Source: Candidatus Rickettsiella isopodorum (GTDB lineage: Bacteria > Pseudomonadota > Gammaproteobacteria > Diplorickettsiales > Diplorickettsiaceae). From it: DNA of 64,000 bases. The notes under the pieces were generated by a model. It was not told the origin of the DNA, ran no database searches, and was given only the letters and a program-made list of their open reading frames with translations. Position numbers and translations under genes: made by a program. The DNA is taken from assembly GCF_001881495.1 (NCBI RefSeq), contig NZ_LUKY01000029.1:1-64000 (forward strand), given 5' to 3'. Positions within the stretch are counted from its first letter, which is position 1, and every line of letters begins with the position of its first letter. Below, piece by piece: positions 55,785-64,000 of the stretch.

Positions 55785-56222
55785 ATGATAAGCGCATTAG
55801 AAATTCATGGTGTGCCTATCGAGTGTATTAATCAAGCGGCCATAACTTACCATGTTCCAGCGACTTTAATTCTTTCCGTTTTAGCGATAGAAAATGGGAG
55901 GAAAGGTTCGGCTTCGTCTAATCAAAATGGGACTTTCGATTATGGTCCTATGCAAATTAATTCAATTTGGTTATTAAAAATTCGACGATATGGTTATACG
56001 CAGTATCAGTTGCAATATGATCCTTGTATTAATGTTAAGGTGGGTACTTGGATACTGAGCCAACATATTGCAAATGATGCAAGTCCTTGGCGAGGAGTAG
56101 GCAGTTATCATTCACATACCGCTCGATTAAACCATAATTATCAAATCAAAGTCTCTGAAGTCTATCGGCTTTTAGCGAATTATTTGTCTCATCCGAATAA
56201 CTCGACATTATCTGTGGCTTAA
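55785..56222 (+). CDS. Lytic transglycosylase SLT-domain protein without signal peptide
   Basis: A 145-residue protein with a lysozyme-like SLT domain. The catalytic Glu is in LSVLAIENGRKG, followed by DYGPMQINSIWL (the GLMQI-like motif), and a later SYHSHTARLNHNYQIKV segment. Such domains cleave glycan strands of peptidoglycan; short VirB1/IagB-like forms serve secretion or pilus systems. No signal peptide is visible, which is odd for a periplasmic enzyme. I prefer ATG 55785 over the TTG at 55779 because AGAAGAGG precedes it by 6 bases. It lies between the permease and waaC. Confidence 0.85.
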   Translation: MISALEIHGVPIECINQAAITYHVPATLILSVLAIENGRKGSASSNQNGTFDYGPMQINSIWLLKIRRYGYTQYQLQYDPCINVKVGTWILSQHIANDASPWRGVGSYHSHTARLNHNYQIKVSEVYRLLANYLSHPNNSTLSVA

Positions 56223-56349
56223 GATTTAAATTTTTAATCTTAGATTAGAATCGATATGCAAAATTTTTTTCATCGTTGTTTTTTGCGAAGCAATCTAAAC
56301 ATCGAAAAGATCAAAAAAAGATGCCTTCTTATTGATAATTTATTTTTTT

Positions 56350-57333
56350 ATGCGTGTTTTAATCATTAAAATGTCCTCAATGGGTGATATTATTCATACA
56401 TTACCTGCAGTTACTGATGCGATTCAGGCTATTTCGAATATTCAATTTGATTGGGTAGTGGAAGAGTCTTTTGCAGAAATTCCAAATTGGCACAAGCAAG
56501 TCCAACAAATCATTCCTATCGCATTACGGCGATGGCGAAAAAATATCTGGCAAGCGGTTCAAAATGGAGAAGTAAAGCAATTTTATAAACAATTATCTGC
56601 CCGGCAATATGATATTGTTTTAGATGCGCAAGGATCTATTAAAAGTGCAATTACGACGCGATTAAGTCGAGGTTGTCGCCTAGGCATGGATAAGCATTCC
56701 GTTCGGGAAAGTTTAGCCTATCTGGCGTATCAGCAAACCTTTTCTGTGCCCTGGCAGCAACATGCTATTGATCGGTTACGTCAATTATTTGCTAAAGCCT
56801 TAAAATATCCTTTACCAAAAACTCGACCTGATTATGGTATTAATAAAGAAAATTTAAGCCAAGCTAAAATACAATTACCAAGAGATTACCTGATATTTAT
56901 ACCTAATACGAGTTGTTCAAGTAAACATTGGCCCAATTATTCCTGGTCTTTACTCATAGAAGAAATGACTCGTCAGAAAGTAAGCGTTTTTATTCCTTGG
57001 GGGAATGAAAATGAAAGAAAAAATGCTAATCGATTGACTAAGAAAAACCGTCTAGCACAGGTATTACCTTACTTAAGTCTCAATGAGTTAGCGGCAGTTT
57101 TAGCGAATGCTAAAGCAGTCGTTGCAGTAGACACTGGATTAAGTCATTTGTCTGCAGCTTTAGGCATTCCTACGATTGTTCTATATGGTCCAACTAACTC
57201 TTCATTGATAGGAACCATAGGTCTTTCACAATGTCATATCAAAATGGCAGTTAATGGGAGTAGTAAACAAGATAATAATACCATTGTTTTAAAAAAAATA
57301 ACCGATAATTTGCGGCAATTTTTGAAACTTTAA
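56350..57333 (+). CDS. waaC: Lipopolysaccharide heptosyltransferase I
   Basis: A 327-residue GT9 glycosyltransferase that adds the first L-glycero-D-manno-heptose to Kdo2-lipid A at the inner-membrane face. It begins MRVLIIKMSSMGDIIHTLPA with the characteristic SSMGD loop, then FDWVVEESFAEIPNWH, YDIVLDAQGSIKSA, and in the second domain VAVDTGLSHLSAALG with the sugar-nucleotide binding Asp/Thr and PTIVLYGPT. It matches WaaC of E. coli in order and spacing. The frame is open to TTG 56332; ATG 56350 is preferred because it starts the homology. Full-length inner core LPS synthesis is suggested. Confidence 0.95.
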   Translation: MRVLIIKMSSMGDIIHTLPAVTDAIQAISNIQFDWVVEESFAEIPNWHKQVQQIIPIALRRWRKNIWQAVQNGEVKQFYKQLSARQYDIVLDAQGSIKSAITTRLSRGCRLGMDKHSVRESLAYLAYQQTFSVPWQQHAIDRLRQLFAKALKYPLPKTRPDYGINKENLSQAKIQLPRDYLIFIPNTSCSSKHWPNYSWSLLIEEMTRQKVSVFIPWGNENERKNANRLTKKNRLAQVLPYLSLNELAAVLANAKAVVAVDTGLSHLSAALGIPTIVLYGPTNSSLIGTIGLSQCHIKMAVNGSSKQDNNTIVLKKITDNLRQFLKL

Positions 57334-57412
57334 TTAGCTTAGACTACATAATTTTTAATTTCTAAGTGTTATTTTTTTCGATAAACCGATCAGTTTTTAA
57401 TTTTATGCAACC

Positions 57413-57470
57413 ATGAGGATTGCGAGTTGATCAGTAACACAGACAAAAATTCAAGTGCGAAGCGTATTCT
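57413..57470 (+). repeat. Dispersed repeat, copy C, spanning the priA start
   Basis: This 58-base segment starts ATGAGGATTGCGAGTTGA and ends AAGTGCGAAGCGTATTCT. It matches the minus strand of 2537-2593 almost throughout. It contains the GAGG Shine-Dalgarno and the TTG start of priA and encodes its first 14 or so residues. That a repeat carries a translation start is notable. Confidence 0.75.
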
Positions 57471-59496
57471 AAAAATTGCTATTCCAGCACCTTTACATCA
57501 ATATTTTGAATATTTGGCTCCAGCTGGCTTTCCATTAACGCCATTAAAAAAAGGTTTACGTGTACTCGTGCCTTTTGGTAATCAGAAAAAAATTGGTTTT
57601 TTAATGGAAATAAGTGAAGAATCAGTTTGGCCAAAATCTCAGCTTAAACAAGCGCTTGCTATTCTTGATGAAACTCCGCTTTTACCGGATTCTATTCAAG
57701 AGTTATTAGAATGGACAAGTCGATACTATCATTGTCCTATCGGTGAAGTGTTTGCTAATGCTATGCCGCAGGTATTGCGCACAGGAAAAGACGCTAAAAA
57801 ACTTAAAAACTCCGTTAAAAAACGAACTAAAGAAATTAACAGAGACGAGCTCACGAATCATTCTGAGAATAATTTAAATTTATCGGATCAAATTCGACTA
57901 AATAATCATCAGCGACAGTCTATTGAGAGTATTGTTAATTCATTAGATAAATTTCAAGCGTTTCTTTTAAATGGCGTGACAGGAAGTGGAAAAACAGAAG
58001 TCTATTTGGAAGTGATACAAGCCGTACTCGATCGAGGTAAACAAGCATTAGTCTTAGTTCCAGAAATTGGTTTAACACCGCAAATGTTAGCGAGATTTCG
58101 AAATCGCTTTTCAGTTCCATTGGTATTGTTTCATTCTAAATTAACCGATAAGCAGCGCTTAGAAAATTGGTTACTCTCTAAATCAGGTAAAGCATCTATT
58201 ATTATTGGTACACGCTCAGCTTTATTTACACCTTTATTACATCCGGGCGTTATTATCATTGATGAAGAACATGATAGTTCTTTTAAGCAGCAAACAGGTT
58301 TGCGTTATCACGCTCGAGATTTAGGCTTAGTTCGCGGCCGTTTAGAAAACATCCCGGTCGTATTGGGTTCAGCGACGGCATCTTTAGAAAGTATTTTTAA
58401 TGCTAAGCAAAATCGTTATCAAATATTACACTTACCTGATAGAGCAGGACTCGCTATTCAACCTAGCTTTCATTTTATTGATTTACGTCAGCAAAAACTT
58501 GATCAAGGATTTTCTCCCGCATTATTACAAACCATGGAAAAGCATTTGCAAAATCAAGGTCAAGTACTTTTATTTTTGAATCGACGTGGCTATTCACCAG
58601 TTACTATTTGTCATGATTGCGGTTGGACAGCCGATTGCCAGCGTTGTGAACAAAAAATGAATTTTCATCAAAAGCCGGCTCACTTACAGTGTCATTATTG
58701 CGGCTATCGGCGTCCTTTAGATTCGCGCTGTCCTGACTGCCAGGGTCAACAATTACTTGCTTTGGGTCAGGGTACACAACGTTTGGAACAAACCTTAAAA
58801 AAATACTTTCCTGATATTGGGATTGCTCGAATCGATCGAGATAGTACGCAACGTAAAGGAAGCTTAGATAAATTATTAAAAAATATACATGAAGGTGAAA
58901 GTCAGATTTTAATTGGAACACAAATGTTAGCGAAAGGTCATCATTTTCCAAATGTGACTTTAGTGGGGATTTTAGAAGCAGACAGTGGTTTGTTTAGTGC
59001 GGACTTTCGTGCCTTGGAACGTACCGGCCAATTATTAACGCAAGTAGCAGGCCGATCCGGGCGAGCCGATAAACCTGGAGAGGTATGGATTCAAACCTAT
59101 CATCCAGAGCATCCTTTATTAAAGCATTTGTTAGAGCAAGGTTATCTTAGTTTTAGCGAACTATTATTACAAGAAAGACGGCTCTCTCTATTACCTCCTT
59201 ACAGTTATTTGGCACTGATACATGCCGAAGCCTTAAGCTCAGCCTATCCATTTGATTTTTTAAATGAAGTAAAAAATCAGGCTAAATTAGTGGGGAAAGA
59301 AATCAGCCTATTAGGGCCAGTTCCTTCTTTATTACCTCGTCGGGCGGGTTATTATCGTTGCCAATTATTGTTACAGGCAAAACAGCGTAACACTTTACAG
59401 GGTTTATTAGAGCAAATTATTAAACCCATTAGCCTTTTTGCTAGTAGTCGTCGAGTTCGTTGGTCACTCGATGTCGATCCCATCGAGCTTTTTTGA
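57427..59496 (+). CDS. priA: Primosomal replication helicase PriA
   Basis: A 689-residue 3'-5' helicase that restarts stalled replication forks. The N-terminal DNA-binding domain starts near IAIPAPLHQYFEYLAP and has VLVPFGNQKKIGF. Walker A is NGVTGSGKTEVYLE, Walker B is IIDEEHDSSFKQ, and GTRSALFTP and LGSATASLES follow. The zinc-binding insert has eight Cys: CHDCGWTADCQRC, then CHYCG and CPDCQG. RVRWSLDVDPIELF closes the family C-terminus. The start is TTG at 57427 with GAGG upstream, both inside repeat copy C; no in-frame ATG fits better. Residues 1-14 therefore may be non-homologous. Confidence 0.95.
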   Translation: MISNTDKNSSAKRILKIAIPAPLHQYFEYLAPAGFPLTPLKKGLRVLVPFGNQKKIGFLMEISEESVWPKSQLKQALAILDETPLLPDSIQELLEWTSRYYHCPIGEVFANAMPQVLRTGKDAKKLKNSVKKRTKEINRDELTNHSENNLNLSDQIRLNNHQRQSIESIVNSLDKFQAFLLNGVTGSGKTEVYLEVIQAVLDRGKQALVLVPEIGLTPQMLARFRNRFSVPLVLFHSKLTDKQRLENWLLSKSGKASIIIGTRSALFTPLLHPGVIIIDEEHDSSFKQQTGLRYHARDLGLVRGRLENIPVVLGSATASLESIFNAKQNRYQILHLPDRAGLAIQPSFHFIDLRQQKLDQGFSPALLQTMEKHLQNQGQVLLFLNRRGYSPVTICHDCGWTADCQRCEQKMNFHQKPAHLQCHYCGYRRPLDSRCPDCQGQQLLALGQGTQRLEQTLKKYFPDIGIARIDRDSTQRKGSLDKLLKNIHEGESQILIGTQMLAKGHHFPNVTLVGILEADSGLFSADFRALERTGQLLTQVAGRSGRADKPGEVWIQTYHPEHPLLKHLLEQGYLSFSELLLQERRLSLLPPYSYLALIHAEALSSAYPFDFLNEVKNQAKLVGKEISLLGPVPSLLPRRAGYYRCQLLLQAKQRNTLQGLLEQIIKPISLFASSRRVRWSLDVDPIELF

Positions 59497-59569
59497 TTAA
59501 AAAGGCTTCTTTTGCATGAAGTAAAGCGCTAAAATACTGTCAAATAATGAACTAAAAAGTAATTTGTTT

Positions 59570-60961
59570 ATGACTATTAGTGTGTTTGATTTGTTTTCCA
59601 TCGGTATAGGTCCATCGAGCTCGCATACCGTAGGCCCTATGAAAGCTGCTTATGCTTTTGTCGAAAAACTAGCACTCGATCGTGAATTATTTAATGAAGT
59701 AAATCGTTTGCAGGTTGAACTCTTTGGCTCGCTAGCGTTAACCGGCCGAGGTCACGGTACAGATATTGCGGTTTTAAATGGCCTGGAAGGGCAACTTCCT
59801 GAAACAGTTAATCCCGATGAGGTTACTCCACGAGCCAAGACAATTTTTGAACATTGTAAAATTCAACTGGCGGGAAAAAAAAGTATTTCATTTTCTCAAC
59901 AGACCGATCTATTATTTTTACAAAAAGCGTTACTTCCCTTGCATACTAATGGCATGCGTTTTAGTGCCTTTAATCCACAAGGAGTTCTTTTAAACAGCCA
60001 AATTTATTACTCCATCGGCGGTGGTTTTATCGTTACTGAACAAGCGTTTGGTCAGCAGCATAAAGATGCTGTTCCGGTGCCTTATCCTTTTTCTACCGCC
60101 ATAGAGTTGTTTAATACCTGTAAAAAAAATAACTTAACGATTTCAGAGCTTATGTTAGCTAATGAACAACAATTAGCACCCGATAGAGAGTTACGCACTG
60201 ATTTATTGAAAATAGCCGATATTATGCAAATCTGTGTGGATAACGGTTGTCATACCCAGGGAATATTACCGGGTGGGCTGAGCGTCAAACGTCGGGCACC
60301 GGAACTTTTCAGCAAGATGAATAATAAAACCATATCGAAGTTAGGGACGTGTCCAGACTCATTATTATGGCCAACTATTTACGCGATGGCGGTTAATGAG
60401 GAAAATGCTGCGGGAGGGCGTATAGTCACTGCGCCAACGAATGGAGCTGCGGGTATTATTCCTGCGGTATTAACCTATTATCGCCGGTTTTATGACGAAG
60501 TGAACGAACATTCCATCACTGATTTTCTATTGACGGCAGGTGCTATTGCCTTACTTTATAAAATGAATGCATCGATATCCGGTGCAGAGGTTGGCTGTCA
60601 GGGGGAAGTCGGTGTTGCTTGCTCGATGGCGGCAGGTGCATTAACGGCAGTTTTAGGTGGTAGTTTAGAGCAAATAGAAAATGCCGCTGAAATGGCAATG
60701 GAACATCATTTGGGTTTAACGTGTGACCCAGTTGCAGGGCTAGTCCAAATTCCTTGTATCGAACGCAATGGTGTCGGTGCGGAGAAAGCGATTAAATTGG
60801 CGCATTTAGCTTTAATGGAAGATGGGAAAAATAAAAAAGTACCTTTAGATAAAGTTATCGAAACTATGTTTGCCACCGGAAAAGATATGATGGCGATTTA
60901 CAAGGAAACTTCTTTAGGTGGTTTGGCAAAAACTCTCGCTGTGAATATCCCCGAATGTTAG
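59570..60961 (+). CDS. sdaA: L-serine ammonia-lyase (L-serine deaminase)
   Basis: A 463-residue [4Fe-4S] dehydratase that converts serine to pyruvate and ammonia. The N-terminus [19 protein letters not shown] is the family signature. The later domain has [18 protein letters not shown] and the Cys residues in [16 protein letters not shown] and [14 protein letters not shown], the expected cluster ligands. The length matches E. coli SdaA (454). I start at ATG 59570, not the TTG two codons earlier. It uses serine as a carbon source, as expected in an amino-acid-fed intracellular bacterium. It is convergent with pssA, which consumes serine for phosphatidylserine. Confidence 0.96.
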   Translation: MTISVFDLFSIGIGPSSSHTVGPMKAAYAFVEKLALDRELFNEVNRLQVELFGSLALTGRGHGTDIAVLNGLEGQLPETVNPDEVTPRAKTIFEHCKIQLAGKKSISFSQQTDLLFLQKALLPLHTNGMRFSAFNPQGVLLNSQIYYSIGGGFIVTEQAFGQQHKDAVPVPYPFSTAIELFNTCKKNNLTISELMLANEQQLAPDRELRTDLLKIADIMQICVDNGCHTQGILPGGLSVKRRAPELFSKMNNKTISKLGTCPDSLLWPTIYAMAVNEENAAGGRIVTAPTNGAAGIIPAVLTYYRRFYDEVNEHSITDFLLTAGAIALLYKMNASISGAEVGCQGEVGVACSMAAGALTAVLGGSLEQIENAAEMAMEHHLGLTCDPVAGLVQIPCIERNGVGAEKAIKLAHLALMEDGKNKKVPLDKVIETMFATGKDMMAIYKETSLGGLAKTLAVNIPEC

Positions 60962-60972
60962 CGTCTTTTTTG

Positions 60973-61806
60973 TTATTTTCTTTTTAAGGATCGCGCTTTA
61001 TACAGTGCATGTAAGGTCAAAATAGGTCCGGAAAGAGCATAGCAGAAAAAGATTAGAAATAATATTTTAGGTGGGTCGAGTGAAATACCCACAAAAGCTA
61101 ATACTACCAATAAAATAGCCACAAAAGGCACACGTCCTTTCAGATCAATTTCTTTGAAAGAGTAATAACGCACATTACTGACCATTAGAATTGCAATGAG
61201 TATCGCTAATACGGCAGTTATCATACTAACGCCATCACCTAAAATTTCTGAATCAACACACAACCATACCATACTGGCTAAGACACCCGCTGCGGCAGGG
61301 ATAGGGAGTCCTTGAAAATAACGTTTATCAGCTATCAATACTTGTGTATTAAAACGCGCTAAACGTAATGCTCCAGCTGCTGCAAATATAAATGCGGCTA
61401 ACCAACCTAATTTACCTAATCCTTCTAAAGACCAACTATAAATAACTAAAGCGGGAGCGACACCGAAAGAAACCATGTCTGATAAACTATCTAATTCGGC
61501 TCCAAAAGCACTTTGCGTGTTGGTTAGGCGTGCAACACGACCATCAAAAAAATCCATAATCATCGCAACAAAAATAGCAATCGCCGCATAATTAAAATAA
61601 CCTTCCATGGCAATGACGATGGCATAAAAACCTGCGAATAAACCGGCGATGGTAAACAAATTTGGCAGTAAATAAATTCCACGGCGACGGTAAGCTAATC
61701 TTTCTCCGTCTTCATGATCACCATGGTGACTACCTTTTTCATCAGAATTAGCCAATTTTTCTTCAACAGGCTGGGCGAAAAGTTTTGTGTCATTTGGGTT
61801 ATTCAT
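60973..61806 (-). CDS. pssA: CDP-diacylglycerol-serine O-phosphatidyltransferase
   Basis: A 277-residue inner-membrane CDP-alcohol phosphatidyltransferase that makes phosphatidylserine, precursor of phosphatidylethanolamine. The family motif is complete: Asp85-x2-Asp88-Gly89-x2-Ala92-Arg93-x8-Gly102-x3-Asp106-x3-Asp110. About eight helices are visible. The N-terminal 40 residues are polar and His/Asp-rich (SHHGDHEDGE), a short extra tail. It is the membrane type (Bacillus-like), not the E. coli peripheral PssA. It overlaps the end of mutS by 8 bases, so the two share a transcript. Confidence 0.93.
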   Translation of the reverse strand: MNNPNDTKLFAQPVEEKLANSDEKGSHHGDHEDGERLAYRRRGIYLLPNLFTIAGLFAGFYAIVIAMEGYFNYAAIAIFVAMIMDFFDGRVARLTNTQSAFGAELDSLSDMVSFGVAPALVIYSWSLEGLGKLGWLAAFIFAAAGALRLARFNTQVLIADKRYFQGLPIPAAAGVLASMVWLCVDSEILGDGVSMITAVLAILIAILMVSNVRYYSFKEIDLKGRVPFVAILLVVLAFVGISLDPPKILFLIFFCYALSGPILTLHALYKARSLKRK

Positions 61807-64000
61807 TAGGAATTCCTTGCAAGGATTTTAATCTATAAATGATCTCAAGTGCTTTTTTGGGAGCTAATTGATCGGGATCTACTTGGTCGAGTAGGTTCAT
61901 AATATCAGGGTTAGCAGAGAGTTTCTGTAAGGGAAGTGGGTTTACTTTGTTGTTGTGGTTAGTTACGGAGTTTTTTTCAAGTGCGGTGAGTTTTTCTCTG
62001 GCGCGCTGAATAACGGGTTTAGGGACGCCTGCTAATTGCGCTACTTGTAATCCATAACTTTGATTCGCAGGTCCTTCCTTGATAGTATATAAAAATACGA
62101 TGCTATCGTTATGTTCTCTTGCTTCAACATGACAGTTCTTTATGACAGAGTTTTCTTCAGCCAGGCCTGTCAACTCAAAATAATGAGTTGCAAATAAGGT
62201 ATAAGCTTTAACATACTTTGCTAAATACTCAGCGCAAGAAAAAGCTAAAGCAAGTCCATCAAAAGTACTGGTGCCGCGTCCAATTTCATCCATAATAATT
62301 AAACTTTGCTTCGTTGCATTATGCAAAATAGAGGCCGTTTCTGTCATTTCTACCATAAAGGTTGAACGACCACTAGCAAGATCATCAGCTGCTCCGATTC
62401 GGGTGAAAATACGATCAATGGGGCCTATCGTAGCGCTTTTTGCTGGAACAAAACAACCTATCATTGCTAATAAACAAATTAAAGCAGTTTGGCGCATATA
62501 AGTTGATTTTCCACCCATGTTCGGACCAGTAATGATTAATAAGCGTTGTTCAGGATCTAAATGACAATTATTCGCTACAAAAGGGGTATCTAAGGAGTGT
62601 TCAATAACTAAATGTCGACCTCCTTCAATATGGATACCTGGATTTTTACTTAATCGAGGACAGGTTAAATGGAGTGTTGTTGCACGTTCTGCAAAGCATA
62701 TCAGCACGTCTAACTCGGCTATGGCATTGACGGTTTTTTGTAAATCTGCTAGATAAAAAGCTAATTGATCGAGTAATTCATCATAAAGTTTTTTTTCCAA
62801 ACTTAACGCTTTAGAACGAGCGCTTAAAGCTTTATCCTCAAATTCTTTTAACTCAGGTGTAATAAAGCGCTCGGCATTTGTCAGAGTTTGCCGACGAATA
62901 TAATGTGGTGGGACGTGTTTGGATTGCCCTCGACTTATTTCGATGTGATAACCATGTATCCGATTAAAGCCAACCTTCAACGTACTAATGCCTGAAAGCG
63001 TTCGTTCACGTTTTTCTAAATCAATCAGATATTGCCCAGTATGTTCACTTAGGTTTTTTAATTCATCAAGTTCAGCATGATAACCTTTTGCGATCATACC
63101 TCCTTCACGAGTAACAGCAGGAGGATGTTCAACAATTGCTTGCTGTAATAAACAAAATAATTCTGGAAAGGTTTTTATCTGTTGACTTAATGAAATAAGT
63201 AATTCTGATTTTTCATCAGGCGCTTGAGTCTTTAAACAAGGGCCAAGTTTATTATGAATATCTGGCAAAATCGCAAGACCCCATCGTAATTGACTTAAAT
63301 CTCGTGGTCGCGCCGATTTTAATCCAACTCGTGTAATAATACGTTCGAGATCACCTAGTTGTTTTAACAACGAGTGTAAACTTATACAGGATTGTGTCGC
63401 TAATAAATTTATAATAGCGGTTTGCCGTGATTCTATGGTAAATACCTTACGTAAAGGCCGATGCAACCATTGATTTAGTAAACGACTTCCCATGGGAGTG
63501 GCTGTTTTATCTAAAATAGACATTAGAGTATTGCTTTTTTCGCCTTGTAAATTAAGCGTTAACTCTAAATTACGTCGGGTAGTTACATCTAATACGATAC
63601 TTTCTTCGCGCCTCTCTATGCGAATCGGCTGAATATGGTGTAATTGGGTACGCTGCGTGTCTTTAACATAATTTAATAAACAACCGGTTGCTTGTATGGC
63701 TAAGGGTAAATCCTGACAACCAAAACCACTGAGATCGCGTGTTTGAAATTGTTGGGTTAATAAATGAGTGGCAGTGTTGAAATCAAATTCCCAGGGCGGG
63801 CGGCGTCGAATTGTTTTATAAGAGGTTAATACATCTTCATCTTTATATTCTTCGCTAATTAATAGTTCAGCGGGATTAAGTCGTGCTAATTCACTGGTAA
63901 GTGCTTCTTTACCATTAATTTGTAAAATATGAATTTGGCCACTCCCCATGTCAAAATAAGAAAGTCCAAATTGTTCATCGTGGTTATATAGTGCAAGTAA
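61799..64000 (-). CDS. mutS: DNA mismatch repair protein MutS (5' end outside window)
   Basis: An ATPase that recognises mispairs and recruits MutL. The window holds 733 codons; the frame stays open through 64000 with family sequence (FGLSYFDMGSG), so the N-terminus lies beyond the edge and the full protein should be about 850 residues. The 63949 ATG is internal. Visible motifs: core-domain levers with KTATPMGSRLL, NQWLHRPL; Walker A GPNMGGKSTYMRQ; Walker B with DEIGRGTSTFDG; and ATHYFELT. The C-terminus overlaps pssA by 8 bases. No defect is seen, so mismatch repair is probably intact. Confidence 0.96.
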   Translation of the reverse strand, partial: LLALYNHDEQFGLSYFDMGSGQIHILQINGKEALTSELARLNPAELLISEEYKDEDVLTSYKTIRRRPPWEFDFNTATHLLTQQFQTRDLSGFGCQDLPLAIQATGCLLNYVKDTQRTQLHHIQPIRIERREESIVLDVTTRRNLELTLNLQGEKSNTLMSILDKTATPMGSRLLNQWLHRPLRKVFTIESRQTAIINLLATQSCISLHSLLKQLGDLERIITRVGLKSARPRDLSQLRWGLAILPDIHNKLGPCLKTQAPDEKSELLISLSQQIKTFPELFCLLQQAIVEHPPAVTREGGMIAKGYHAELDELKNLSEHTGQYLIDLEKRERTLSGISTLKVGFNRIHGYHIEISRGQSKHVPPHYIRRQTLTNAERFITPELKEFEDKALSARSKALSLEKKLYDELLDQLAFYLADLQKTVNAIAELDVLICFAERATTLHLTCPRLSKNPGIHIEGGRHLVIEHSLDTPFVANNCHLDPEQRLLIITGPNMGGKSTYMRQTALICLLAMIGCFVPAKSATIGPIDRIFTRIGAADDLASGRSTFMVEMTETASILHNATKQSLIIMDEIGRGTSTFDGLALAFSCAEYLAKYVKAYTLFATHYFELTGLAEENSVIKNCHVEAREHNDSIVFLYTIKEGPANQSYGLQVAQLAGVPKPVIQRAREKLTALEKNSVTNHNNKVNPLPLQKLSANPDIMNLLDQVDPDQLAPKKALEIIYRLKSLQGIPNE

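Overview
The window looks like a chromosomal segment of an AT-rich gammaproteobacterium of the order Legionellales, most likely an arthropod-associated Coxiellaceae/Diplorickettsiaceae lineage such as Rickettsiella. This is inferred from protein resemblance, not from a database search. The reasons are the low GC, a Coxiella/Francisella-like pantothenate gene set (panB, a short panC, coaBC and a possible alternative ketopantoate reductase), an LbtU/DUF3573-like outer-membrane protein, a PnuC transporter, several amino-acid permeases, and one giant host-directed-looking toxin gene in an otherwise housekeeping landscape.

Layout. 0-5.7 kb (+): TerC-like membrane protein, LbtU-like porin, coaBC, panB-panC. 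5.7-14.9 kb (-): rpoZ-spoT, tkt-gap, two tandem HAAAP aromatic amino-acid permeases, an lpxL-type acyltransferase and a [2Fe-2S] ferredoxin. 15.1-19.6 kb: a small heat-shock protein, a frameshifted uracil-DNA-glycosylase-family gene (-), an acidic small protein with accA, pnuC and tilS. 19.7-27.9 kb: htrA/degQ (-), coq7-mscS-DUF2520 (+), rpsT and mrdA (-), hemL (+). 28.0-31.7 kb: a 1,236-residue coiled-coil protein of unknown function. 31.7-37.6 kb: a two-subunit M16 protease pair (-), xseB-ispA, a peroxiredoxin and msrB-msrA. 37.7-42.1 kb: an accessory-looking group (esterase, methyltransferase, cytidine deaminase, hybrid histidine kinase). 42.3-49.5 kb (-): a single 2,423-codon gene. 49.9-63.9 kb: tRNA-Thr(CGT), a lone type IV pilin, ileS-lspA, an APC permease, a lytic transglycosylase, waaC, priA, sdaA (+), then pssA and mutS (-), the last running off the window.

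The most notable object is the 2,423-residue protein. Read directly, it carries an N-terminal CE-clan (Ulp1-like) cysteine peptidase with an intact His-Asp-Gln-Cys set, a complete NB-ARC/STAND nucleotide switch (P-loop, Walker B, GLPL and an IHR motif), a hydrophobic helical segment resembling the TcdA/TcdB pore-forming region, degenerate RTX-like glycine/aspartate repeats, two furin-like basic sites and a long Lys-rich tail. This combination suggests a large toxin of the kind discussed for arthropod symbionts and reproductive parasites. A bacterial NLR/Avs-like defence protein is the main alternative.

Other points: SpoT keeps its HD hydrolase but has lost signature residues of the (p)ppGpp synthetase. 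A uracil-DNA-glycosylase-family gene has a one-base frameshift whose missing C-terminus is legible in the next frame. A roughly 57-bp dispersed repeat occurs after the porin gene, before panB (partial) and across the start of priA, where it seems to supply the ribosome-binding site and TTG start. coaBC contains a C9 tract. Metabolically the window covers part of pantothenate/CoA synthesis, peptidoglycan and lipid A synthesis, ubiquinone and isoprenoid steps, oxidative repair (peroxiredoxin, MsrA/B) and nutrient import (aromatic amino acids, nicotinamide riboside-type substrate, another amino acid), as expected for an intracellular bacterium that keeps a fairly full core.
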